From Flavobacterium panacis (GTDB lineage: Bacteria > Bacteroidota > Bacteroidia > Flavobacteriales > Flavobacteriaceae), in contig NZ_JANKMS010000007.1 of the NCBI RefSeq assembly GCF_024649945.1, positions 1-64,000 on the forward strand: 64,000 bases of DNA, in the 5' to 3' direction. Within the stretch, counting starts at the first letter, position 1. The number at the start of each line of letters is the position of its first letter. This document shows, piece after piece, positions 44,550 to 51,652 of the stretch. A program made the position numbers and the translations under genes. The notes beneath the pieces are model-generated. The model saw only the letters and a program-made list of their open reading frames with translations, made no database searches and was not told the origin of the DNA.

Positions 44550-44580
44550 GCTTTGTCAAAGCTGCAGACTTTGACAAAGC
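44550..44580. repeat. TTTGTCAAAG hairpin, copy 2
   Basis: GCTTTGTCAAAG (44550-44561) and its perfect complement (44569-44580) with CTGCAGA between. Located in the 70-bp gap between the anti-sigma and vWA genes of the same unit, so its mRNA would fold between cistrons. Confidence 0.8.
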
Positions 44581-44586
44581 TTAGAA

Positions 44587-45549
44587 TTACTTTTTAGGAG
44601 TCGGTTTTCCTGTTTTTGTAGTGATTATAACAACTCCTTTTTTCCCTTTGTCACCATATTTTTCAGTAGCTTCAAGATCTTGTAAAATGGTTATGGTTTT
44701 AATGTCTTGTTTGTCTAAAGGCGCATAAGGGCTCGTCGGATTGTTTCCGAATAAATCATTTTCTGAATAATAAATACCGTCAATGATGTATAAGGGTTCA
44801 TCAAGAATGACAAGTGAATCCATATTTTCAGGATCTAGATTCGGAAGTTCATTTCGAATCATTTTATCTTTTTTGGCATCATTACTATGTGCCATTGCAT
44901 TTCCGTTAAGAACTACTAAAGGAGCAGCTTTTTTGGCTCTTGAAGTACTTTTTTCAGCAAAAGCGACCTTTGCAGATTCTCTTTGTGGAGTTTTAGAATA
45001 CCCCATGTCTGGAGTTACTTCTTTTTGTGAAGAAATTTGATCTTCTTCAATAGTCTCTTCTCTTAAGGTGCTTAATGGGATAGGTTTTCCTGATCCTGCA
45101 TTTGGCATTGGAACAGATATAATGGGATCTACCTGAGCTGGAGCTGTTTCTTGAATAGCAACACGTTCTTTATTTTTAGTATGATTTTCTAAAATTTTAG
45201 CAGCTTCTTCGTTTGAAACAATTCCTGAGTCAGAAGAAGGTGTCGTATTTTTTTGTTCTAAAATAGGTTCTTCAACTGGTTCTTTTTGCGTTTCCTGAAT
45301 TACTACTTTTGGAGTTTCATTTAAAGTATCTTTATCAGTATGTAAAAATTGAAAACCTAGTGAAATGAGTAAAAGAAGCGAAGCAGCAACGGCAATTTTT
45401 TTCCAAAGCGTAATTGTTTTTTTGTCTTCTTTTTTGTCGAGTTTATCTTCAACACGAGTCCAGACTTTTTCCATTGCGGGAAAGTCTTTAAACTCGGCAT
45501 TTTGCGAAGCCTGTTTTATTTTGTCGAATAATTTATCTTGATTGTCCAT
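44587..45549 (-). CDS. Anti-sigma-factor-like protein with C-terminal plug-like module
   Basis: A 320-residue membrane protein. A cytoplasmic N-terminus (about 1-48) resembles anti-sigma proteins in context, one transmembrane helix spans about 50-69 (KIAVAASLLLLISLGFQFL), a low-complexity acidic/P-rich linker follows, and the last 75 residues have LYIIDGIYYSEN, DKQDIKTITILQDLEATEKY and GKKGVVIITTKTG, the same plug-like module as the two genes downstream. The start is two bases after the stop of the sigma gene at 45552. Anti-sigma activity is inferred from position and layout. Confidence 0.75.
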   Translation of the reverse strand: MDNQDKLFDKIKQASQNAEFKDFPAMEKVWTRVEDKLDKKEDKKTITLWKKIAVAASLLLLISLGFQFLHTDKDTLNETPKVVIQETQKEPVEEPILEQKNTTPSSDSGIVSNEEAAKILENHTKNKERVAIQETAPAQVDPIISVPMPNAGSGKPIPLSTLREETIEEDQISSQKEVTPDMGYSKTPQRESAKVAFAEKSTSRAKKAAPLVVLNGNAMAHSNDAKKDKMIRNELPNLDPENMDSLVILDEPLYIIDGIYYSENDLFGNNPTSPYAPLDKQDIKTITILQDLEATEKYGDKGKKGVVIITTKTGKPTPKK

Positions 45550-45551
45550 GA

Positions 45552-46088
45552 CTATTTTGCTTTTTGATAATAGAGTTTATTAACCAGTTCTTTCAGTTTG
45601 GTCTTAGCGGCATTCAATTGTGATTTTGAGGTGCCTTCAGAAATCTTCAGCATTTCGGCTATTTCTTTGTGAGCGTAACCTTCTATAACAAAAAGGTTAA
45701 ACACAGTTTTACAGCCATCCGGAATGTGGTTTAATAAATTGAGCAAATCTTCTTCTTCTAATGTATTTAGTTCATCGACAGAAGGCTGCGAAAGCAGTTT
45801 CACATCGTCTAGATACATATTGAAGTTGGTTTCTTTTCTAATGGTCGCCAAGCAATGATTTACAGTTATTCTTCTGGCCCAGGCTTCAAAGGCATAAGCT
45901 TCTTTTAATTGGTCCAGTTTGGTGAAAATAGTAAAGAAAGCATCGGCAAGGGCTTCTTCTATTTCTTCTTCCTTTTTTAAGTATCGTTTGCAAAGGCGGT
46001 ACAACTTCGGCGCCATGTACTCGTACACCTCGCGCTGGGCATCGCGGTGCATTTTTTTACAGTTTGCTATTTGAGTCTCGTTTATCAC
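45552..46088 (-). CDS. ECF-type RNA polymerase sigma factor
   Basis: A 178-residue sigma factor with region 2 (about 20-85: REVYEYMAPKLYRLCKRYLK, ALADAFFTIFTKL, YAFEAWARRITVNHCL) and region 4 (IPDGCKTVFNLFVIEGYAHK, then IAEMLKISEGTSKSQL). I choose the GTG at 46088 (VINETQIANC): the longer frame begins in a hydrophobic low-complexity stretch absent from this family, though an ATG at 46049 (MHRDAQREVYE) is an alternative. It heads the minus-strand unit. Confidence 0.88.
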   Translation of the reverse strand: MINETQIANCKKMHRDAQREVYEYMAPKLYRLCKRYLKKEEEIEEALADAFFTIFTKLDQLKEAYAFEAWARRITVNHCLATIRKETNFNMYLDDVKLLSQPSVDELNTLEEEDLLNLLNHIPDGCKTVFNLFVIEGYAHKEIAEMLKISEGTSKSQLNAAKTKLKELVNKLYYQKAK

Positions 46089-46173
46089 AATTGTTGTCTT
46101 TCTTATATAGAGAGATAAAAAGATAAAAAGGTTGGGACAATGATTTAAAAAAGTTTTTTTTTTAACTTTTTTA

Positions 46174-46190
46174 GGTTCTAAGTTGCTGAG
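46174..46190 (+). repeat. TTCTAAGTTGCTGAG motif, isolated copy
   Basis: GGTTCTAAGTTGCTGAG matches the arm of the inverted repeat at 58185-58343 and the sequence at about 55080-55094. It lies upstream of the sigma gene, without a close complementary partner, between the sigma and 223-codon genes. Confidence 0.6.
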
Positions 46191-46267
46191 GTACAAAGTT
46201 ACAAAGGTTTCTTATAGAAGTACTGTAGTGCGCCTTTAAAATGTTTTGAACTCTTTTGTGAGACAAA

Positions 46268-46939
46268 TTATTCTCCTAAACAAATGTCATTATAAAATTC
46301 TACAATTTCTTTAATGTCTTCAAAAAGCCATTTATCTCCTTTTAATTTTTTGACGATATAATCGCAGTCGGCAAAAACTTTAGAGGTTTTATTTCTCCAA
46401 GCATTTAAAACACCACAATTGAGACAAGTTGGATATGTATCTTTTCCCTTTTTGATGTAATAGAATTCAGAAGGTTCTTTTACACGGGAGTTTGCCAAAT
46501 CTAGACCCGTTTGTTTTTTTACTTGTGATTTAAAATCGCTACTTAAATTAGTGTCGAGAGAGTTTGTCGGTCGATCATCGTACGGATTATAGATTAGATC
46601 GGTAATACTGTAATCTGATCCTAGTTTTTTGTATAAAGTGGCTTCTCCCTGAGTAATGATTTCTACCAATTTCGGTTTGTCTAAAGAATTCAATTTTACA
46701 TATTCAAAACTTCTGGTAGCACCAAAATCAATGAATGTGATTTTTTTTACGAACTCCTCATCCCAAGTGTCAAATTTGTCTTCCTGGCCAATTTTGAATT
46801 TTATTTTGTTGAATTTTAGATAGGCTAATCCTTCTATTGAATCTCCATCTTTAAAGTACATTGTTGCCTCATGATTTTGAGAATAACTTTTAAGGCAGAT
46901 AAAAAATAAAATAATTATGATTTTGTAAAGTTGCTTCAT
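46268..46939 (-). CDS. Secreted protein of unknown function
   Basis: A 223-residue protein with signal peptide MKQLYKIIIILFFICLKSYSQ. The N-terminal half is beta-rich (ATMYFKDGDSIEGLAYLKFN). A CLNCGVLNAW motif near residue 170 and a C-terminal cysteine pattern (ADCDYIV, DICLGE) are visible but match no domain I recognise. It stands upstream of the sigma gene on the same strand with a repeat-bearing gap of 179 bases, so it may or may not belong to that unit. Confidence 0.65.
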   Translation of the reverse strand: MKQLYKIIIILFFICLKSYSQNHEATMYFKDGDSIEGLAYLKFNKIKFKIGQEDKFDTWDEEFVKKITFIDFGATRSFEYVKLNSLDKPKLVEIITQGEATLYKKLGSDYSITDLIYNPYDDRPTNSLDTNLSSDFKSQVKKQTGLDLANSRVKEPSEFYYIKKGKDTYPTCLNCGVLNAWRNKTSKVFADCDYIVKKLKGDKWLFEDIKEIVEFYNDICLGE

Positions 46940-46978
46940 TTGAGAGGTTTAATCTTTTTTGTGTTTCATTGTGTAATC

Positions 46979-47012
46979 TTTGTGAAAAATCTTTGTCGCA
47001 AAGATTCACAAA
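46979..47012. repeat. Imperfect inverted repeat TTTGTGAA...TTCACAAA
   Basis: TTTGTGAAAAATCTTTG (46979-46995) and CAAAGATTCACAAA (46999-47012) are complementary apart from three extra bases in the first arm. Outer CACAAAGCTTCACAAAG follows. Located between the 223-codon and 279-codon genes. Confidence 0.6.
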
Positions 47013-47039
47013 ATAAAAAACACAAAGCTTCACAAAGTT

Positions 47040-47876
47040 TTATTTTATTGGCAATGTCAATTTATAAATCTTAGTTTCTAAAAGTTCGGTGTCATTATCT
47101 TCACAAAGTAAGAACTCAATTTTATTGTTTTCTTTTTTGTAAAGAGTCAGTCCTTCAAATTTATTGGTTGATGTAATTTTTTGAGTAAAATCGATTTTCA
47201 TAGTTTTGACATCAATCCTTCCGATAAAGCTTCCTAGAATTGCACCATCATCATAAGTTGATTTTGTATCTTCTGCAGTTGAAAGAAAGTAGATTTTATC
47301 ATCGACTAAAATGGCATCGGTAAAACTGGAACGAACGCCTTTTATTTTTGGAAGTTTGTAATTGACAGAAATCAATGCAAATTCTTCTCCGAGATTTTTG
47401 GCATGAATAGTAAAAATCGTGTTTTTGTTAGAAACGCCATTGCCACGATTGAATAAATACCAGTTTTCGCCGTCAAAAATAGCACCTTCCAAATTGAAAT
47501 CTTCGGGTTTTATTTCTCCAAAATTTTGCATTACAGCATATAAATCTACAAGATTGTTTTTTTGTAAAACTGTTTTTGATTTCATATCAAACTCAATCAT
47601 TTTGTTTCGGTTTTCGGTTGAACCAGAACCAAAAACATAAAGGGTATCGTTATGATGAGTTAAAGATTCAAAATCAGGTTTCTGACTTTTTGGAATATTT
47701 ACCGTTGCATTGTCAATTAATGCGTGTTGGTTTAATTGTTTGTTTTCGATATTGTATTCGTATAAGAATCCGCTGTTGTCGCCAATGACATAAAGTGCGT
47801 CATTATTAAAAAATAATCCTGATGCAGAACCGATTCCGATAATTTGAAATAATATTTCTAAGGTGAATTTTTCCAT
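47040..47876 (-). CDS. Beta-propeller-like protein of unknown function
   Basis: A 278-residue protein. I use the ATG at 47876 (MEKFTLEILFQIIGIGSASG); the longer frame to 47972 translates an intergenic repeat. Regularly spaced GDNSGFLYEYNIEN, HNDTLYVFGSGSTENR, AILVDDKIYFLSTAED and GSFIGRIDVKTMKIDF segments look like propeller blades (about four to six). No signal peptide is evident. Related proteins are common in Flavobacteriia but uncharacterised as far as I know. Confidence 0.65.
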   Translation of the reverse strand: MEKFTLEILFQIIGIGSASGLFFNNDALYVIGDNSGFLYEYNIENKQLNQHALIDNATVNIPKSQKPDFESLTHHNDTLYVFGSGSTENRNKMIEFDMKSKTVLQKNNLVDLYAVMQNFGEIKPEDFNLEGAIFDGENWYLFNRGNGVSNKNTIFTIHAKNLGEEFALISVNYKLPKIKGVRSSFTDAILVDDKIYFLSTAEDTKSTYDDGAILGSFIGRIDVKTMKIDFTQKITSTNKFEGLTLYKKENNKIEFLLCEDNDTELLETKIYKLTLPIK

Positions 47877-47889
47877 GAATTGTTGTTTT

Positions 47890-48045
47890 GAAAATAACTG
47901 CCTAGCCCTGATAGTAATGGAAATACTTTGAAAAGAAATTGCATTTTTTTCCTGACAGAACAAAGCGACCAACGGAAGCTCTTGTTATGGCTTTGGAAAA
48001 AAGCAATTTATTGAAAAGTATTGCAATGAATAGCAGGAATTTGCT
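47890..48045 (-). repeat. Degenerate interspersed hairpin repeat with long spacer
   Basis: Minus-strand ends read ATTCCTGCTATTCATTGCAA and TATTTCCATTACTATCAGGG, matching the ends of the element at 13867-13950, but the stem is imperfect and about 95 bases lie between the arms. Located between the propeller-like gene and the divergent PPK2 gene, so it may overlap both promoters. Confidence 0.65.
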
Positions 48046-48087
48046 TCGTAAAATTACTATATTTATGATACAAAAAATGAAAAAGAT

Positions 48088-48966
48088 ATGAAATCAATAG
48101 ACCCGAAAGATTTTAAAGTTGTAGATAAAATTAAACTAAGTAAACTTCCGACTTTATTAAAAGTGGATGCAGATGAGGATGAAAAAGAAGAAAAACTAGA
48201 TAAGGTTCAGGCTAAGTTAAGTGAATTACAGGATGTTATGTATGCTCACAATAAATATGCAGTCTTGATTTGTCTTCAGGGTATGGATACATCTGGTAAA
48301 GATAGTTTGGTTCGGGAAGTTTTTAAAGAATTCAATCCGCGTGGAGTGGTGGTGCATAGTTTTAAAACTCCAAATTCAACCGAATTGGAGCATGATTATT
48401 TGTGGAGGCATTATATCGCACTTCCAGAAAAAGGAAAGTTTGCGATTTTTAACAGAACGCATTACGAAAATGTTTTGGTCACTCGTGTGCATCCGGAATT
48501 TATTTTAGCAGAGAATTTGCCTGGAATTAATTCGGTCGATGATATTAAACCAAAATTCTGGGAAAAGAGAATCGATCAAATCAATAATTTTGAAAAACAT
48601 ATTACACAAAACGGTACAATTGTAATGAAGTTCTTTTTGCATTTGAGTAAAGACGAACAAAAAGACCGTTTATTGCGCCGTTTGGAAGAGGGAAAACACA
48701 ATTGGAAATTTTCGCCTGGCGACTTAAAAGAGCGTGCACATTGGGACGAATATCAGCAATATTATGAAGAAGCAATTAATCAGACTTCTAAAGAACATGC
48801 ACCATGGTATGTAGTTCCTGCCGATGATAAAGATATGGCACGTTATATTGTGGCTAAAATTATTTGGGAAGAATTGAAACAATATACCGATATTCAGGTT
48901 CCGGCTTTAGACAAAGCGATTATGGATAATTTTGATGTTTATAAAAAAACTTTAGAAGATAGTTAA
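48088..48966 (+). CDS. Polyphosphate kinase 2 family protein
   Basis: A 292-residue PPK2 enzyme, which moves phosphate between polyphosphate and nucleotides. Walker A is GMDTSGKDS (65-73), a PPK2 lid/Walker B region is RTHYENVLVTRVHPE, and DKEQKDRLLRRL-type helices follow. Class assignment (AMP- or ADP-phosphorylating) requires comparison; the single-domain length fits classes I and III. It is monocistronic with a strong terminator. Confidence 0.9.
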   Translation: MKSIDPKDFKVVDKIKLSKLPTLLKVDADEDEKEEKLDKVQAKLSELQDVMYAHNKYAVLICLQGMDTSGKDSLVREVFKEFNPRGVVVHSFKTPNSTELEHDYLWRHYIALPEKGKFAIFNRTHYENVLVTRVHPEFILAENLPGINSVDDIKPKFWEKRIDQINNFEKHITQNGTIVMKFFLHLSKDEQKDRLLRRLEEGKHNWKFSPGDLKERAHWDEYQQYYEEAINQTSKEHAPWYVVPADDKDMARYIVAKIIWEELKQYTDIQVPALDKAIMDNFDVYKKTLEDS

Positions 48967-49010
48967 TGTGGTAATTAGATAATTAGTCAATTAGAAAATT
49001 TTATAATTAT

Positions 49011-49049
49011 AAACCCGACAGGTTTTTAAAAACCTGTCGGGTTTATTTT
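49011..49049 (+). terminator. Terminator of the PPK2 gene
   Basis: A perfect 17-bp self-complementary stem (AAACCCGACAGGTTTTT then its complement) followed by ATTTTTG. Confidence 0.85.
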
Positions 49050-49089
49050 TGAAATGAATTTAATCTTTTAGAATCGTAATACTTATAAA

Positions 49090-49126
49090 ATAAAAATCCG
49101 ACAGACTATGCGAGCTGTCGGATTTT
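49090..49126 (-). terminator. Terminator of the outer-membrane barrel gene
   Basis: A perfect 12-bp stem AAAATCCGACAG/CTGTCGGATTTT around 10 bases, with T-rich sequence on the minus strand, 34 bases beyond the stop of the barrel gene. Confidence 0.8.
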
Positions 49127-49159
49127 ACCAAAAACAAAATAATAAATTAAACCTATTTT

Positions 49160-49678
49160 TTATAGTTTAAAACCATAAGCCACACGGAGTGCTATCTGAT
49201 TGGTTCTAAAATCTTTGTAATCTTCGTAACGAACACTTAAGTCGATAAATTTGTTAGCGTATCCAATTCCTGGCGCCCATAAAAAGGTTGTTTTGTCATA
49301 ACCATTTGTTACAGCAAATCCAGCACCGACTTCTCCTAAAACATAAAATTGATCTTTTAAAACAAATGCTTTAAAACCTGCTTTGGCTGGAATAAAACCA
49401 ACATCTTTTATGTTATTTCCAAGATCATCTTTTCCCATAAATAAGTTTGTAAAACCTGTTGTTAAAGTCAATGATGTTTTCTTAGAAAGGTCATATTGTA
49501 AACGAACGTCTCCCCCAAGAGCCCAATCGTAATCGCCATCGGTCGGTAATCCTCCATTTAAACCGAATCCTAATCTAAATCCTTGATCGTAAGTTGATGC
49601 TTCTGTTTCTTGAGCGAAAGTTGTGTTGGAGAATAAAAAAGCAAAAGCAGCTAGGCAAATAATCTGTAATTTTTTCAT
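49160..49678 (-). CDS. Small outer-membrane beta-barrel protein
   Basis: A 172-residue protein with signal peptide MKKLQIICLAAFAFLFSNTTFA and alternating-residue beta-strands typical of eight-stranded barrels (GFRLGFGLNGGLP, LGGDVRLQYDLSKKTSLTLT, FYVLGEVGAGFAVTNG, IALRVAYGFKL at the end). Role unknown, probably structural or adhesive. Monocistronic. Confidence 0.8.
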   Translation of the reverse strand: MKKLQIICLAAFAFLFSNTTFAQETEASTYDQGFRLGFGLNGGLPTDGDYDWALGGDVRLQYDLSKKTSLTLTTGFTNLFMGKDDLGNNIKDVGFIPAKAGFKAFVLKDQFYVLGEVGAGFAVTNGYDKTTFLWAPGIGYANKFIDLSVRYEDYKDFRTNQIALRVAYGFKL

Positions 49679-49840
49679 GGCTTATATTTTTGAATTATTA
49701 ATAATGTAAAATTAAAACGGAGGTATTTGGAGATTGTTATACAATTTTTAAAAATCGTTACATAATATTGACTTCGTCTTATTTTTGTCTTAAAATTGGC
49801 ATATATTTTTATTGATAGAACAGAATTCGTAGCTTCTGAT

Positions 49841-49848
49841 TATCTTTG
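49841..49848 (+). promoter_or_regulatory. -7 element of the MATE gene
   Basis: TATCTTTG (TAnnTTTG), 21 bases before the GTG start. A TTG at 49812-49814 lies 26 bases upstream, slightly too far for the -33 element. Confidence 0.6.
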
Positions 49849-49868
49849 CCGACTAAAATTGATTACAA

Positions 49869-51251
49869 GTGAATTTAAAGCAGTACACCAAAGAGTTTTC
49901 CTATAATTTAAGATTGGCTTATCCTATTATTTTAGGGATGGTCGGACATACCTTAATCGGTATCGTTGATAATATAATGGTGGGTAAAATTGGAAGTACA
50001 GAATTGGCAGCGGTTTCTCTTGGTAACAGTATGATTTTTATTGCAATGTCTTTGGGAATTGGCTTTTCTACAGCCATTACACCCATTGTTGCCGAAGGTG
50101 ATGCAGAGAAAAATGACAATAAAATTCGTTCGGCATTTCATCATGGTTTGTTTTTGTGTACTATTTTAGGATTGATTCTTTTTGGAGTTATTATGTATGC
50201 AAAACCTATAATGGAATTACTAAAACAACCTGCAGATGTGATTGTTCTGGCAAAGCCTTATTTGGGTTGGGTGGCTTTTTCTTTGATTCCGTTAATTATG
50301 TATCAAGGATACAAACAGTTTGCAGACGGAATGTCACTAACCAAATATTCTATGTATGCCATGGTGATGGCCAATGTGTTGCATGTTGGAATTAATTATG
50401 TTCTTATTTATGGAATCTGGATTTTTCCAAAAATGGGGATTATCGGTGCAGCACTTGGTACCGTGATTTCAAGAATATTTTTGGTTATGTTTATGCATAT
50501 TATGCTTTCACGAAGAGATGATTTGAAACGATTTTTCAAAAATTTTAGTTTTGAAGAAATTCAGAAAGCAACCATTAAAAAGATTATCAGTATCGGGTTT
50601 CCTTCTGCTATGCAGATGCTTTTTGAAGTAGTTTTGTTTACTGCTTCGATCTGGCTTTGTGGTAATATTGGAAAAACAAGTCAAGCGGCCAATCAAATTG
50701 CTTTGAGTTTGGCATCGATGACTTTTATGTTTGCCATGGGATTAAGCGTAACTTCGATGGTGCGAGTAAGTAATCAAAGAGGTTTGATGGATTATAAAAA
50801 ACTGATTGTTGTAGCACGATCTATTTTCCTATTGGCAATTATTCTGGAAACCATTTTTGCCATTTTCTTTATCGTTTTTCATAATTACCTTCCGTATATC
50901 TTTTTGAATATGGAAAACACAGGACAAATTCTGGATAATGAAGAAGTAATAAGCATTGCTTCGAAACTACTTTTAATTGCAGCGGTTTTCCAAATATCTG
51001 ATGGGATTCAGGTGGTGGTTTTGGGAGCATTACGAGGATTGCAGGATGTCAAAATTCCGATGTATATTACCTTTGTAGCGTATTGGATCATAGGTTTTCC
51101 AATTTCGTATTATTTAGGAGAGTACACAGAGTTGAAAGCTCAGGGAGTTTGGATCGGACTTTTGGCAGGATTAACAGCAGCAGCAACATTTTTATACATT
51201 CGTTTTCAATACTTAACCAAAAGATTAGTTGTAAAATCAAGTGTAGAATAA
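49869..51251 (+). CDS. MATE family multidrug efflux transporter
   Basis: A 460-residue membrane protein with about twelve transmembrane helices. YPIILGMVGHTLIGIVDNIM and SMSLGIGFSTAITPIVAEG form the first MATE repeat; SIGFPSAMQMLFEVVLF starts the second. Such transporters expel cationic drugs or metabolites using Na+ or H+ gradients. Start is a GTG at 49869; the -7 box is only 20 bases upstream, leaving a short leader. Confidence 0.9.
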   Translation: MNLKQYTKEFSYNLRLAYPIILGMVGHTLIGIVDNIMVGKIGSTELAAVSLGNSMIFIAMSLGIGFSTAITPIVAEGDAEKNDNKIRSAFHHGLFLCTILGLILFGVIMYAKPIMELLKQPADVIVLAKPYLGWVAFSLIPLIMYQGYKQFADGMSLTKYSMYAMVMANVLHVGINYVLIYGIWIFPKMGIIGAALGTVISRIFLVMFMHIMLSRRDDLKRFFKNFSFEEIQKATIKKIISIGFPSAMQMLFEVVLFTASIWLCGNIGKTSQAANQIALSLASMTFMFAMGLSVTSMVRVSNQRGLMDYKKLIVVARSIFLLAIILETIFAIFFIVFHNYLPYIFLNMENTGQILDNEEVISIASKLLLIAAVFQISDGIQVVVLGALRGLQDVKIPMYITFVAYWIIGFPISYYLGEYTELKAQGVWIGLLAGLTAAATFLYIRFQYLTKRLVVKSSVE

Positions 51252-51279
51252 TTAAATTTGAAAAACATAGACCAAAGGT

Positions 51280-51323
51280 TTTCAAAGATTAGAAATATTG
51301 AAAAAGACTTTTAATCTTTGAAA
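51280..51323. repeat. 12-bp inverted repeat TTTCAAAGATTA
   Basis: TTTCAAAGATTA (51280-51291) with its complement (51312-51323) around 20 bases, in the 113-bp gap between the MATE gene and the small acidic gene. Confidence 0.6.
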
Positions 51324-51364
51324 TTTGTGGCCAAACAATAACCAATTAATTAAAATAAATAAAC

Positions 51365-51592
51365 ATGGAATTACCTAAATTTTTACTTGGAGACAATACC
51401 GATTTTCCAGATGATATTTTCATCATTCACCTTGACTATCCTAGATTTATCATTAATTTAAAAGATGATGAGGTTGAATTTTTAGAAGAAGCAGAAGATC
51501 TTGATGAGGCAGAATTAAACGCTGAAATGGAAGGTTTGATCGAAAAAGCAAATGATTTCTACGATCGCGAAGTAAATCGTTACGAAGAGTAA
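51365..51592 (+). CDS. Small acidic protein of unknown function
   Basis: A 75-residue acidic protein (MELPKFLLGDNTDFPDDIFI, later VEFLEEAEDLDEAEL). Codon use and a terminator directly at the stop codon argue that it is real. It lies just upstream of the LTA-synthase-like gene but is separated from it by a hairpin. Unrecognised. Confidence 0.65.
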   Translation: MELPKFLLGDNTDFPDDIFIIHLDYPRFIINLKDDEVEFLEEAEDLDEAELNAEMEGLIEKANDFYDREVNRYEE

Positions 51593-51620
51593 AGATGTGC
51601 TTTTTGCATCTTTACTTTTC
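51589..51620 (+). terminator. Possible terminator of the small acidic gene
   Basis: GTAAAGATG (51589-51597) pairs with CATCTTTAC (51607-51615) around TGCTTTTTG; TTTTC follows. It overlaps the stop codon. The stem is moderate, so some read-through into the next gene is likely. Confidence 0.55.
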
Positions 51621-51652
51621 AGTTTATTTTTTACGTTCTTATTTTATTTCCA

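Noticed and set aside
47877..47972. N-terminal 32-residue extension of the propeller-like protein
   Set aside because: It translates the interspersed repeat at 47890-48045; a start at 47876 gives a sensible N-terminus.
48088..51251. Repeats and terminators around PPK2/OMP/MATE as a genomic island boundary
   Set aside because: Base composition, gene types and strand switching are ordinary; no integrase, tRNA or direct repeat pair is present.
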